Origin: Dermatemys mawii
Taxonomy: Eukaryota; Chordata; Testudines; Dermatemydidae
Assembly: GCA_007922305.1 (NCBI GenBank)
Contig: ML677365.1
Span: forward strand, 14,810,506-14,874,505
Direction of reading: 5' to 3'
Length of the DNA stretch: 64,000 bases
Shown here one piece after another: positions 47,021 to 59,214 of the stretch. The stretch's first letter is position 1; each line of letters starts with the position of its first letter. A model generated the notes under the pieces. That model had not been told where the DNA came from. It saw only the letters and a program-made list of their open reading frames with translations, and ran no database searches. A program made the translations under genes and the position numbers.

Positions 47021-50000
47021 GCTACTCTACTGTAACAAATGATCCATGTATTAGCTGAAAACATGTTTATAGTGTAGCCATTATACAGAAAAATACAGAA
47101 TGTTAAAAAAAAAAACATAAATCAAAGCATAGCCCTTCAGCTATTATACATTTTCTGGTTAATGCAAGTCTTCTGTGGACTCACCATGAAAAGCTGTAGA
47201 ATGAGAACAACAGAGTTTCCACTATTGTTATACACAGCATATGCAGCTATATAACAAAATGCAAAACAAGACAAAAAATTCCCAAGCCACAAATCCAGAA
47301 ATAAAATTCTCATCTCATACATTAAGCATATGTGATTGCTTTCATTATGAAGGTAGTAACAGAGATTGAGAAAACAATGTTATTTGTTCTGAATGAATAT
47401 AAAATAGTTTGATTCAGTTCCATCTGGAAGTTATCCATTCTTTGGAGGTTTAGCTATGTTAATTAGTGGTCCCACACATTTAGAACACATTTTCTTTCTT
47501 AAATCAGCAACCTACAGTTGGTTTGCAATTTTTTTAAAAAACAGACATGCCAGTTCATCAGTAGCAACTCAGAACCCTGTTATAAAGTAACAGTAGGGAA
47601 TCTGACCAGGATTAATAGTGGTACTCAGTCCTGGGATTAGGTGGTGTCTTGTTTCATGGATTTTAGGCCATCTGTTCTTCCCTCCTACATTTTTACTTCT
47701 GCCGAACGATAAACGCACCTCCACCTCAGGGACTATAGAAAGGTATTAGAATTCTTCTGCTTTTCATTATCACAAGATTCAGTAACTCATTTCATTGTCA
47801 GGATAATCCCCTTTTACTCTTTCTTTTGCGCTTGCAGGGTATGCCATAATGACAAATAAAATCCCAGATGTTAGAGACCTGCTGAGGTCTCCACCTTTTC
47901 GTGAGTGTTGGGTTTAAGCTACTTGGGACATAGTGTCAAAACTGACAGGACCCTGATGCCCACACCCAATATTCATTAAGGTTTGTTAGTGATTTGTATA
48001 GCTGTCTACAAGCTGCACTTCCACTTCAATCCTCAGTGGCCATTTAAATATTTAGTTTGTCCTCTGGCTTTTATTGACAAAGAATTCATTTCCTATTGTT
48101 CAAATGTTGGAAAGAGTATATATGTCTTTCTAAAAGTAACAAAGGTCTTCTGGGTGTTATAAATGACTTGTTACTGCTGCATATTATTTTAGGTAGTCAT
48201 ATCTAATTTAATGTTTTATTTCCCCTTAGGCTAACTTGCATATCTGCAGCATCCAAAGGCTATGACAACGCCTTAGCAGAGTTTTCTCAAGAGGGCCAGT
48301 TAACTGTGAAATGAAAACTTTTGTATCTACTTTATACCAATTAATATCCACATTTTATTTTTTATATTTATAAAAAAGATCTTAAATCCATTACATTTTT
48401 AATTTGTGACTAGTAGAAATACATGCAATTTTCACATGAGAAATTGAATGGGGTTTTTTTTGCCTCTTATTTGCATGCTAAGATAATTATATCTGCATAA
48501 TAGAGGAAGGACAGTGAAAATTATTTAAACTGTTACTCTCTTATCAAGAAAACAATTCATTGGGTTTTTCATGGTGTGAGATCCCAAGATCCCAGGCATC
48601 GAGCAGAGAGTCTTCTCTCCTGTGCCCTCCTGCAACAGGAAACTTGTCTAGAGTCAGAATATAGTTTTCTTCTTTTTCATTCTGGAGACAATATGGTTTC
48701 CAACCTCTCTTCTACAGCTTACCCAGGTGGGTAGCTCCAATTTCAAAATCAATATAAATTAGCTAATGGGGCACATGTGTAGGCTATTTGCACCCTGCTT
48801 TCTAGAATTTATAGATGAACTTCTGTGAATTATCAAGATTTTAATGAGATGAGGCACTACACAACAAAGAGCTCTGTGCCTTGTGTGAGATGGTGAGCAC
48901 CCTCAAGTGCTACTGACTACAGTGAGACATGAAGGGTGCAAGACACCATGTAAGAGATGGCCAGCATCTCACAGGATCAGGCCCATTTAATTCCTTCAGA
49001 TTGCTCCTGAACTTGGGCTTCCTGGTCGACAATACAAATAAAATAGCTGCAAGTTACCTAAGCAAACTCACGGCATTCAAGATGTGGCTCCAAATTTACC
49101 CAGCTAAAGCTAAAATGTTAACTTCTGTCTTTAAACTACATACATTGGTTAAATTAAATTATTAATTTACATTCACATTTAAACTACTGTCCTTGAACAT
49201 GTCACAAAGTTATAACTGTTGTCTTTACTAAACTAAAATTAAAACTACTGTTAATGATAACCTTAGTGTCACAGTTTTCTGCAATACATCACATTCTATA
49301 ATAATATTACATTACTAAAACCAGTCAGAACTTTGCCATAAGTACAGAGGAGAGTATAAGTATTCTAGCAGAAATTGGAATCATGTGATTATAAGTCACT
49401 GTTGTATTAGAATAAGTAGAGTGTCCATAAAAATGAAGTCCCTTGAAACACTAATAGGGTTTGGGGTTGTATAATATTACAACAGGCTAAGTGGAATGGA
49501 GGTTTTATAATTAAGTCTAAAATATCCACTGTTGTGATGTGTATAATCACTATTGCAATTTATCCCATTAAAAAGTGAAAAGAATAATTCAACTGATTAG
49601 CCATATTATTTTTAAATTTTCTTCTTAAATAAGAGGAAAAAAGAAAAAAAAATTAAAAGGTTTTGAGTTTGCATGGTTAAAGTGGTACTAACTTTAAACG
49701 TCCGAGAGGTGGGGGAGACGGACAATAGTTTTTCACAAATTATATATGGCAAGCTTCTTTGTTAATTAAAAAAAAAAACAAACTTCAGTCATTATACAAG
49801 GTCATAAGCTTTTGTTCCCCCTCTCCCCATAAAGGAGGAAACAAGCTGACAACACATTCCGTGTGTGTTTTTCTAAATAATTCTTAGCACATATGACTCC
49901 TCTAGCTTTACAAACCAACTTCATCTCTTACATTAAAACTCATCTGGAAATGGGGCCATTTACACTGTTTATAAAACATTGTCACATAAAATGTGTAAAA

Positions 50001-51980
50001 AAACATTTTTCACTAAAAATAGCTTGCGTAAGTAAGGGATTAGAATAGTTTCTACTGAAATAATTGTTCCTTTGTAGTTTTTTCCATGATGTTTTTTGAA
50101 CAGTTTTTTAAACTATGTTTATTAAAGTCATCACATCAAAAAGGATCAAAGAGAAAGCTAGTGAGAACCAAAGAAACCCCAAGTGTGTTGTGTTGTCTCA
50201 CTGGGGAGTTATGCAGATTCAAGTAAACAAGTGCAAATTGTTGAGGTTTTAATGAAAATTTTCTACAATTATTGAATCTGAAGTCATTCTATATATTAAC
50301 ATCTGTACAACAGATGGCCATACTGTATAAAAGGCAAGCAATGCTCCTTTTTCTTTCCCTGTTTTAACAGTACATCTGAGATGACTACTTTTGTCACTGT
50401 GCTCAGTTTGGTTCAGTAAATAATTCATAAAATGCAGCTGCTACAGATGGTCACAATACTTGTATGACTATAAAATCAAAGACACAGTAAAGTATTTGCG
50501 TATTAGTTTCATACTATAAAATATCTGACATTAACCCTGTTCAACTCAAAAGGTAAATCTATAAAACTTTTAAAAAAGAAAATTCTGAAGAACTGACATT
50601 TTTAAATAGTCCTAGCTCTCAAAAATCTGATTGACACAGCTACTGCATTTTTCTATTCAGCTAATTTGCATGATATTTTTTACACTTAAAACAATTCTTG
50701 CTAGTAACTGCAGGATTCTTGTGTCTTTTGAGGATCTTTGAAACAAAAATATAATTCAAGCCCCATCACAATATTTTATCTTATTTCCTAAAGTTACCTT
50801 TAAACGTATTAAGTAAGGCGGTTTTGAATACAGTTCTTTGGAAATGCATTTTTCAGTTACTGAAACTTAAAAACAACTTCCCACATTGCTTAGTTGGAAT
50901 TCAAAAGCTCATGTGCACGTGATGTGTTTTTCTTCTTATAAAACAGAAAGATACACTAACATTAATAGGAGAAATGTGAAGAGAGCCTGTTAATCTCACT
51001 TTATTGTCTAGCTAGGGAAGTTATTCATATTAAATTGTTAGCTTCCATTTTGATTAGATTCGGCACTGCTATCGCTTTGTTTAAAAGTACTTGTCAGAAT
51101 AAAAACATACTAGAAACTTGAGTGTAGTTTACAGCATTTAAAAAACAAACAAACAATCTGTTTCCTGGCACTGCCTGAAAGATTAAGAAATACAACTTTG
51201 TAGCAGAATGTTTCTGAGGCTTAATGTGCAAGTCAAGGTAAGTCCTTCTGGGAGGATGAAAACTCAAAGGGAAGTGATATAAACTGCTGAGTTTGCCAAA
51301 TTACTTTAAAGTACAGTGACAGAACAGGTTTGGCTTTGATATATAGAAGCTTATGTGGACACCATAATGTACCATCGGAGGGATAAAGTATGAGTATGAA
51401 AGAAGGGAAGTGATGGAAAGAAAGAGGATTAGAACACACAAAGAAGGCTAAAACTATGTAAAGGATATTAAAAATGCCTTTACTCTACTCAGTTGCTGCA
51501 CTTTCCATGTGAGGATTGAGATACGATTGGAAAAGCGTGGGAATGCATTCACTGTTCCTGTCTGTGCTGCAATTTATTTGTGGATAAATCAAGAATTTCA
51601 GCCTCTAGCACTTTCATAGCCTTTCATGTTCTATGAACCTTGAATTTTTCATTTTTAACTTTTAAAACAATAAAAAAGCACTGAAGTTTATTGGCCTGAG
51701 CAGGAATATTTCTGATGAAAAAGAAATAAATCACCTACTTTGGCCTAGAACTCATACTTCTCAGCTACAAACCATTTTCTTTATCTCCTAAGCTACACTG
51801 CCAGCTGGCTAAATCTGGCTAAATTCCAGATCATGTAAATGCACTATCTTATTAGTTTTATTAAGACACTAACCGATACATTTTATAAAGTGGTACAAAA
51901 ATCCTTAAACCTAAAGGGGAATCTATTTATGTTTGGCTTTCTGTTAATTCTACTTAGGGTGTGAAATTCCTCACATTTTT
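47021..51980. other. Intron; AT-rich, no gene seen
   Basis: About 5 kb of AT-rich intronic DNA with no recognised exon, RNA gene or transposon. It is the emptiest stretch in the window. Conserved non-coding elements cannot be excluded without a cross-species alignment. Confidence 0.6.
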
Positions 51981-52491
51981 GGGCCAGTCTACACTAAAAG
52001 TGCTACATCAGAGCAGTTGTGCTGCTGTAGGGCATCTGATGTGGACACTCTATGTCAATGGAAGAGAGCTCACTCGTCAGCATAATTACTCCACCTCTTT
52101 CAGAGCCAGGGCCAGCTCTAGGCACCAGCATAGGAAGCACGTGACTTTGGGGTGGCACATTTCAAGGGGTGGCATTCCGGCCATTCTTGTGGGGGGGGGG
52201 GACATTTCAAGGGACGGCCTTTTTCTTTGTTTGGCAGCATTCTGGCCACCCTTTCTTTTTATTTATTTATTTATTTTGCTTGGGCAGTTGCGCTCTTGGT
52301 GCTTGGGGCAGCAAAAAAGCTAGGGCAGGCCCTGGCGGAAGCTATGTTGGCAGAAGAACGTCTCTCACTGACAGAGCACCAGTGTGGCCAGCGCATAGGT
52401 TGCTGTAACTTGCGTCACTCAGTGGGGTGGCTTTTTCACACCCTTGAGCGACATAAACTCAATCGACATAAGCGGTTGGGTAGACGTGCCC
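51981..52491. mobile_element. Harbinger-like MITE, split by a hAT-type insertion
   Basis: The ends are gggccagtctacactaaaag and, read inward from the right, gggcacgtctacccaaccgc. Internal phrases such as gtcagcataattactccacc and ctatgttggcagaagaacg belong to one element but are separated by the insertion at 52107-52334. No coding capacity. Confidence 0.7.
52107..52334. mobile_element. hAT-type MITE nested in the 51981-52491 element
   Basis: The ends are cagggccagctctaggc and, read inward, cagggcctgccctagc, matching at 12 of the first 15 positions. The interior has a G run (52190-52201), a (TTTA)n tract (52257-52278) and gcttggggcagc. Flanking octamers ttcagagc and gcggaagc match at only 3 of 8, so the target duplication is not demonstrable. 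Confidence 0.75.
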
Positions 52492-52559
52492 TAAGTCTCA
52501 CAGCAGTGACAGCAGTTGTCACAACTGGAAATTTCATTTTCTGACTGAGAGTGTCTGGG

Positions 52560-52680
52560 TGCCTTATTCCCATTGATTTTATTGATTTCAGTGGGAGTTA
52601 GGTGCCTAGGGACTTTTGAAAATCCCACCACATCTATCTGCATCTTTAGGTACCTAAATACCTTTAAAAATCCGATCTCT
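52560..52680. repeat. Palindromic MITE-like fragment (taggtgcctaaa type)
   Basis: Segments ccattgattttattgatttc, ttaggtgcctagggactttt and ttaggtacctaaataccttt resemble the palindromic element at 56123. Partial. Confidence 0.5.
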
Positions 52681-53231
52681 AGTATCTACTGTGGGGAAGT
52701 TTTAATTTGTTTCTCCAATCCACTAAAGCCACTTTGTGCTATATAAGCTGTGCAAAGTGACCTTAAAGTGATGGGAGAAAGCTAATGGAGAATTCCAGGA
52801 GAACACTCTACCAGCAGAAAGCTGGTAGAGATAGCACTACTACCTCCTGTCTCAGCCTTCCCCACCCCTGGGTTAAAGGGACTATGGGGAAAAGTGGGGA
52901 GGACAGGACGGGGAGAGAGGGAGATGGGCAGAGTAGAGCTCTACTATCATAGGGAACCTTATGCTAGCAGCATAAGTTAGGGATGTCTCTGTGTAGCCAT
53001 AACTTGTTCCAGACTAGGCAGCCCTGAATTAGGGAACTGCAATCAGTTTACTGAGCTCCACATCAAACCCCAACTCCTACCTCTGAGTAGATAATTAAGG
53101 TAATTGATTCTGCCGTGTTACCTGGAGCAACAAACACAAATCTATATATCTCACTTTACCAAGCTGTAACATGGGTAACAGAATGACACTTACACAAATA
53201 AGGAGCACCTTTCATTTTTAAAAGCTCTTAC

Positions 53232-53639
53232 CTGTAGTTTTATGTCCAGCTTTGACACTCAGATTTCCACTGAGGGTTGATAAAGATGCTAACAGGCAAG
53301 GTTTATTCGGGTGTGGCATGGTTTCCATAGAAACAACCATTTGAGCAGTATGAATGGAAATCTTTTGAAAACAGGAAAGAGCTCTCCACAGGTTTTCTTG
53401 GATTGAAGTCATTTTCTCTCCATTAGCACTTACTGCAGGTGGAGAATCCTTTCTACCAGAACATTTGAGTGCTGATATGTCATCCTTGATTGGAATGCTA
53501 TCAGCTGAAGAAGCAGCCTCCTTGCTAGTCTCATAGTCATTCGTCCTTATGATTTTCTTCAGGAAATGATTTATTTGATCAAGTTTGACAAAGCTCAGGT
53601 TTGCTTTCAAAGGCTTTGATATAGCCACATTTATGTCAG
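53232..53639 (-). CDS. VPS13B: VPS13B internal exon (first of four), partly fast-evolving
   Basis: This is the largest exon in the window: 408 nt, made of 2 nt, 135 codons and 1 nt. The acceptor is ccgcag|CTG and the donor ACAG|GTAAGAG. The first codon is split and completes Ala, matching the mammalian junction before D-x-N-x-x-ISKPLKANLSF. Recognisable blocks are ISKPLKANLSFVKLDQIN near the start, then ENLWRALSCFQKISIHT and KPCLLASLSTLSGNLSVKA near the end. Between them about 55 residues rich in Ser, Asp and Lys differ strongly from what I recall of the human protein, consistent with a disordered linker. A GTG-initiated open frame inside the exon is not a true start, because the codons before it belong to the same exon. 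The preceding exon lies beyond position 64000 or was not recognised. Confidence 0.88.
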
Positions 53640-54600
53640 CTGCGGAAAAGATTTGAGAGAGACAAAAACATTATTAATTACTCATTTAATGGAAAAAAAT
53701 AATTATTTATTTGAAGTATAGAGGGAGAATATTATTTCTCTGGCTGATTTTGACATTTCAATAAAATTACTAAAAACAGTAATCCTTGTTTGAATGGAAG
53801 AAATCTAACACAATCTGATTTTCTTGTTTCTGTTCAGGGATCATCATAGCCTCATGAAAAAACAAACTCCAGTGAGTAGGAGGATAAATATATAAATCTG
53901 TGTGTATCAGACTGGAACTATATATTCTTCATTCCCTTGAGTTTTTGTCAAGCAAACCTAGTGGTTACTGTATATAAACTCTAAAGCTGACAGTGGACAT
54001 TTTCACCTCACTTAAATTGATGGATAATGTATATACTTTTTTGGTTTTCTACTCACTGGTTATATAATACTGTTTTAAATGTATTTTGTACTTAAATGTG
54101 AACTGTAAAGCAAAACTAAAAATTAGTTATGCTTAATCTCTGCTTTGGGGAAACATTCAGGACAGAAATAATGTAATCTTTTCTGAACATTTTCCCCTCT
54201 GAAATCTTCTTGGTACTTCCAGTGAAATTATATCAATACTTCCGGGTTTAATTAAAATGTCTCGCAATGCATTATTTTGAGAAATCACAATAAAATGAAT
54301 TCCATGTGTTTCAGTGACATTTCTAATAGTTGTGATGTTATATTCCTGCAAAGTACCAAGATGATTATGTAGGTGGGCAGCAGAATGTTTTGGTTAGTTA
54401 AATCTTATTTTTATGCTGCTGAACACTTCTCAGAGCCAGTGAGTTGGGGCTTTCAGCACAGAAATCCAGGTTTAACACAGTTTTCATTGTCCTGGCCACA
54501 CTATAAGAAAGACAGTGGGCAAAGGCTGTCATTTAATTAAAACAGAACTTTGCCCACTTAAAATATATGGGAATACCCAACAACAAATCATACAGTGCAG
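53640..54600. other. Intron upstream of the 53232 exon
   Basis: AT-rich DNA with a pyrimidine tract leading to the acceptor at 53640. An isolated minus-strand open frame (54157-54351) is discussed as a finding. Nothing else was recognised. Confidence 0.5.
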
Positions 54601-54609
54601 GCCATCAGT

Positions 54610-55290
54610 ATTTCCTTAATTGTTTCCCCTTACTTTCAGCCCTCCCTCATCCCAACCTGGTTCCATGTAGCCCATTGCTGGGACCCTGCTGCCCTCCCCT
54701 CCTATAAGGATTAAGGGGGCTAGAAAAAAGAAGGGAGTTGGCTCCCCACTGTACTAAACATAAGAAGCCCTGAACCCACTTCCCCACCTCCTTTAAGAGA
54801 TACTTTCCTCTAAATCCATTTCCAATCCATTTTTTTCTGATAATTATATCCCTTCCATAATGAGTACCTGCCAAATTTTTTAGTTATTACATTATGACAT
54901 CATAACCTATTCCTTCTGCCCCATCCCACCATGTCCTAGACCAGCTGTGGGGAAGGCAAAAAACCCTACCCCATCTTGGGAAGTCTGGCAGTGAGGGAAA
55001 AATTCCTTCCCAGCCCCCAAGTAAAAAGGCTAGCATAATGACCACAGCAGATATTGAGGAAACCCAGTTCTACTCCTAATCAGTCTGTGGGACAGTGGGT
55101 GTTGCCAGCCTGTTCACAGTGACAGAGGGCTTCTCCACAACTGTCTGGGGTATAAGGAGCCCTTTCCCCCAAGTCATCTGGAAAGGCAGTGTCTCCACAC
55201 ACATACCTGGTCCAGCTACTTTCTGTTCCTCCCTGCCCATTCAGGTAATTTTCCCCATTCCTTCCCTTTTGTACCAATTGTAGAGGGAGT
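54610..55290. mobile_element. Diverged CR1-like LINE non-coding fragment
   Basis: It contains phrases typical of a CR1 untranslated region: gtggggaaggcaaaaaaccc, gtgagggaaaaattccttcc, cagcccccaagtaa, and ctttcccccaagtcatctgg. No open reading frame of the enzyme is present. Orientation is not certain. Confidence 0.55.
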
Positions 55291-55794
55291 CCCTTATAGG
55301 AGCAACAATTCCTTTTGTCCAGTCAGTCAGACAAGAAGCCACTGTACACAATTGCCGTGAGTACATTTTTGCTTTGGAGTTCAGTTTTCATTCAGCAATG
55401 AAGAATGAAAAATTGTAGTTGCCCTTTTAAGGAAAAAAGGGGTTTTTTTCCCCCTCTGTACAGTTCTTTTCACTTACAGAGCACAATGTGATCACTTTCA
55501 CTCAAGCAACTCAGCTGTCTGAAATGTTCACAACAAAATACAAAACTGCCTGATTTTAGGTTTTGTTACAAGTTCATGTTGCAGAGAGTTTGTTGAAAGG
55601 TTCACATAGGCTGATAAATCTTTAAATTGAAGTTGGGCCAAGTTTCAAGTTTGAAATGACCAGTTTGTTCTTTTAAGACAAAATCATTTGAGATTTGTGG
55701 TTTAGCCAGATGAACTCAGCTCTTCTGCTTCTCAGGCAATATGAAACTTTTTACCTCAAGAGTAAAGGGCAGCACCACAATTCAGAAATTCATG

Positions 55795-55872
55795 CAAGCA
55801 CACACTTAAGTTTACCATTGATTTCAACAGGCTTAAGAATAAGCTTAAAAGCTTTTCTGAATCAGGACCTTA
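55795..55872. repeat. Palindromic MITE-like fragment
   Basis: The segment catgcaagcacacacttaag, then gcttaagaataagcttaaaa and tctgaatcagg is a relative of the repeats at 15271 and 38097. Confidence 0.45.
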
Positions 55873-56122
55873 ATCTCTAAAAGTAAAACTAGGGCTATTT
55901 TCCTACAGTGACAGAACGTAAACTTCACCATTTTAATTAATATCTTTCTGAAAAATTTGCTTTTTGTGCTGAAACTCTCCATGTTGAACTGAAAAGAGTT
56001 ACACTAGCTAAGACAGGTAAATAATAGAAAGGCACATATATAGGCTAGAAGGGTGGGCAGAAAATAACAAAATAAGTAACAACTTGAATTAAACTGAGAA
56101 AGAAGGGTATAGTAAGTCATGG

Positions 56123-56329
56123 AGGTCCAGATTATAAAAAGTATTTAGGTGTGGCTGCACTCAGCATTGCAGTTCCTAAATGACTTAGGAGCCTAAATCT
56201 CAATTTTAAAATGGATTTAGGCATTAGAATCCTAAAACCCCTTTAAAATTGAGATGTAGGCTCCTAAGTCAGTTAGGCTTTGCAATGCTGAGTGCAGCCA
56301 CACCTAAATACCTTTAAAAGTCTGGGCCT
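56123..56329. mobile_element. Palindromic MITE (about 207 bp, long arms)
   Basis: The two halves are extended inverted copies. The left arm has gtatttaggtgtggctgcac, tcagcattgca and gacttaggagcct; the right arm has aggctcctaagtc, tgcaatgctgagtgcagcca and cacctaaatac. The middle (56210-56240) is less paired. No coding capacity. Confidence 0.9.
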
Positions 56330-56395
56330 AAGACTAAATCTCTCTGATTTTTCTCTAGGACTCACTGTCCCAAATAAACAAGGGAACATTTAAAA

Positions 56396-56494
56396 AAGTC
56401 AAAAATCCATTAGTAAAATGTCCAAAAGTGCCTAAATTCCCAAGTCCCACTGGGATTTGGGTTCCTAAATCACCTAGACATTTTGGAAAACCAT
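56396..56494. repeat. Second palindromic MITE fragment
   Basis: The segment aaatgtccaaaagtgcctaa, attcccaagtcccactggga, tttgggttcctaaatcacct, agacattttggaaaacc has inverted ends (aaatgtccaaaa / ttttggaaaa-like) and is related in style to the element at 56123. Confidence 0.6.
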
Positions 56495-56634
56495 AACCTG
56501 TTAGACCATCTTTATACATCAATGAAGTTGCATTAAGGACCAGATTCAAAATATTTGTTGGTGTTGCTACACAGCTAAGCATGTGAGAAATTAAACTGGA
56601 GGAGAGACACCCTATTTTTCAGGAGCATATTTGA

Positions 56635-56765
56635 CTACCTATGCATCCAATGAAGTGGGTGCTAGCCCACAAAAGCTTATGCTTCAATACTTTTGTTAGT
56701 CTTTAAGGTGCCACAGGACTCTTTGTCGCTTCTGCAAATCCAGACTAACACATCTACCTCTCTGA
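56635..56765 (+). repeat. Interspersed repeat of unassigned class, 3' fragment
   Basis: The segment tgaagtgggtgctagcccac, aaaagcttatgcttcaatac, gttagtctttaaggtgccac, aggactctttgtcgcttctg and cagactaacacatctacctc is a pattern I recognise as a high-copy repeat of reptile genomes. I cannot name its class with confidence. Confidence 0.7.
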
Positions 56766-57887
56766 TATTTGACTACTGATGCTTTCCTGTAGCAATATAT
56801 TCTACTTCTGAAGACAGCAAGAATAAATGCATCCTAATATACATGTTCCACAGGAGAGGTGACAAGATAAAATCCTAGAGCCTTCTGCATGAGAGAGCCT
56901 TAAAGGACAGATGAGTAATTGCCAGTAGTACTCTCTTGGGATCTCTCAGACAGAGAAAGATATAAGGATAGATTAGTCAGAGAGATTGGACTGAGGTGCA
57001 TTTGCACAGCTGAGTAGGGAAATTTGCACAGCACCTGTCATATTATGTCTGTATTTAATTAGTGCTATTAGTCACTTGCTTTCATAAACCTTGAATTCAT
57101 CCAAAAAGCAATTAAAAAAAAAAGTAGCACTAAAACACAGGAGCAATGCAAGCCAGGGTAAGTGGATGGCTTCCCTGTTTTCTACACGGAAACAGTGTGT
57201 GTCACACAGCAAAAAAATGTTATGTCTGATAACTTCACAAATTTTTATATTAGGTTATTATTATACAGTGAATCAGGCTTAACAGAAATTGGTGGGTCAG
57301 CCAAGAGCATAATTGCAGAAAATTTTACACTGGACCCTTTATTGCAAATATTTTAACAATCTCGTAATGACAAAAATTATGCAACAAGATTCTGTGGCAT
57401 TTTAAGTAAAACATAAAAAATAAAAACAAAACTGAACAATCCACATGATTTTATTGTTTGCCTGGTTTTATACTTTCTCCTTAACACTGTGAAAGGAACA
57501 TTAACCTTCACTCTGAGAAAAACTTGTTTAAGTGATGGACAGAATATATATCAGTGGAGATTGGTGGCATCTTACAGTAGCAGATAAAGATCATAATGAG
57601 TGAAATTTGCAACCCCTTACTTGGCCCCTTCATGCCAGGTAAAAGGGCCATTGCATCATAAAGGGGCACTACAAATCATAAATATAGGTGGGAGAGAATT
57701 CCCCAGGTTCAGGAACTAAGAAAGAAAGAAACTAACAGCTGCAGACTAACAGCTCCAGACTGTCCTTTGAGGACACTTTCACAAGCCATGGCATGCAGGT
57801 GTGAAGGGCATGTTGGGGTTAGAGCCACAGCATGTAGTGTGGAAGAGATTCTGGGCAGTGTTGCTGACCACAGGCAGGCGGACACAT

Positions 57888-58290
57888 AGGGCTTGGATAC
57901 ACTGGCACTTTATAGCGCAATAAAGTTGCCAAGAGTGCTCTATCTTACTACCCGTCCACACTGGCAAGGTAGCGTGCTCTGACTCCGCGGTTGGAGTGTC
58001 CCTCGTACTCCATCTCCCCAACAGGAATAACATTTGTTGCGCTCTTACTGGAGCGCTGCGGTGCCAGTGTGGACACCTAATGTGCTCTGTTTGACCTCCG
58101 GAAGTGTCCCACAATGCCTGTTCTAGCCACTCTGGTCATCACTTTTGAACTCTGCTGTCCTGTCCTCAGGTGACCAACCGTCAGATCCGTACTTTAAATT
58201 TCCTGGGAATTTTGAAAATCGTTTTTCTGTTTGCTCAGCCACGCGTGGAGTACTCTCAGCGCATCTTTCCATGCCTCCATGCCTCATGGA
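57888..58290. mobile_element. Harbinger-like element, one end only
   Basis: It begins agggcttggatacactggca and shares ordered blocks with the element at 60317: gcaataa, acactggcaagg, tgctctgactc, ggagtg and tgacctcc. The far end is missing, so this is a truncated copy. Confidence 0.65.
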
Positions 58291-59210
58291 AAAATATTTT
58301 CTTCCAGTGAAAAGTGTGCTTAATTAATATGCTTTCCTGTTTGCTGTACTTCTCTCTCCATTCCCTTGCCACTTATCTTTAGATTACCAACTAAATCCAG
58401 CTCTGTCAGTTATTAGTTTCTAATTACCCTTCACAACCTTCTGAACAGCTACTAGGAAACAGAATGATGAAATGACTATTGAGTTAAAAGGAGATTAGAC
58501 AAATATAAATAAATTATACTTATTATATGCTCCTACCACACCAGGAGATGACTTAACGGTGAAAGGAAAAGAATCATGTTGCAATAATGAAATCAGAGAG
58601 GGAATTCAGATCCCAGAGGCGATTCTATGGAGTTTATGTTAACGTATACCTTGTGGGGGACCAAAAAATCAACTGGAATAGTTTCCTGAAAATTATTTCC
58701 AGCTATTTTCTCATTTAAAATGTTCCAAGTTCACTTGACCCATTAGTCATCATATTACTTACATTTATTATGTATTTTGAAATCTATTACAAAAACCCAA
58801 TGGATTCAATATGGCCCGCTTTAACAAAATCATAACATCTATAAAAGAAAATGTATAAGCAGAACTCTGAAAATTCTGTCTGAAATAATTTCTTCCTTTA
58901 TCATTTCATTGTTAAAGGTGTACCAAAAATAGGTTCAGACTTAACAGCACTGTGACTATTTTCTCTCTCTGCGAAATGTTTATGCATGCTCTGTGTTGAT
59001 GTCTTTTTATACCATGAATTAGGGGTGACTATATAATTCAAAAGTGGCAGCGCCATGAATGAGTTGTGTTGGTCAACCCCAGCGAATGGAATTAAAAATT
59101 CTACACATACATGGACCAATTTGTTAAAATAATACCAGACAATTTTGTATTTCTTCTCCTGCTCAATATTTTGACGTTCAGTTTTTTTGGTCAGTTTTCT
59201 CAGCAGTAGG
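58291..59210. other. Intron; nothing recognised
   Basis: AT-rich DNA. A 72-codon minus-strand open frame (58901-59119) has no recognisable domain. Confidence 0.5.
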
Positions 59211-59214
59211 TTGT

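Noticed and set aside
54647..55283. Short frames on both strands near 55 kb
   Set aside because: They fall in a CR1-like non-coding fragment and show no enzyme motif.
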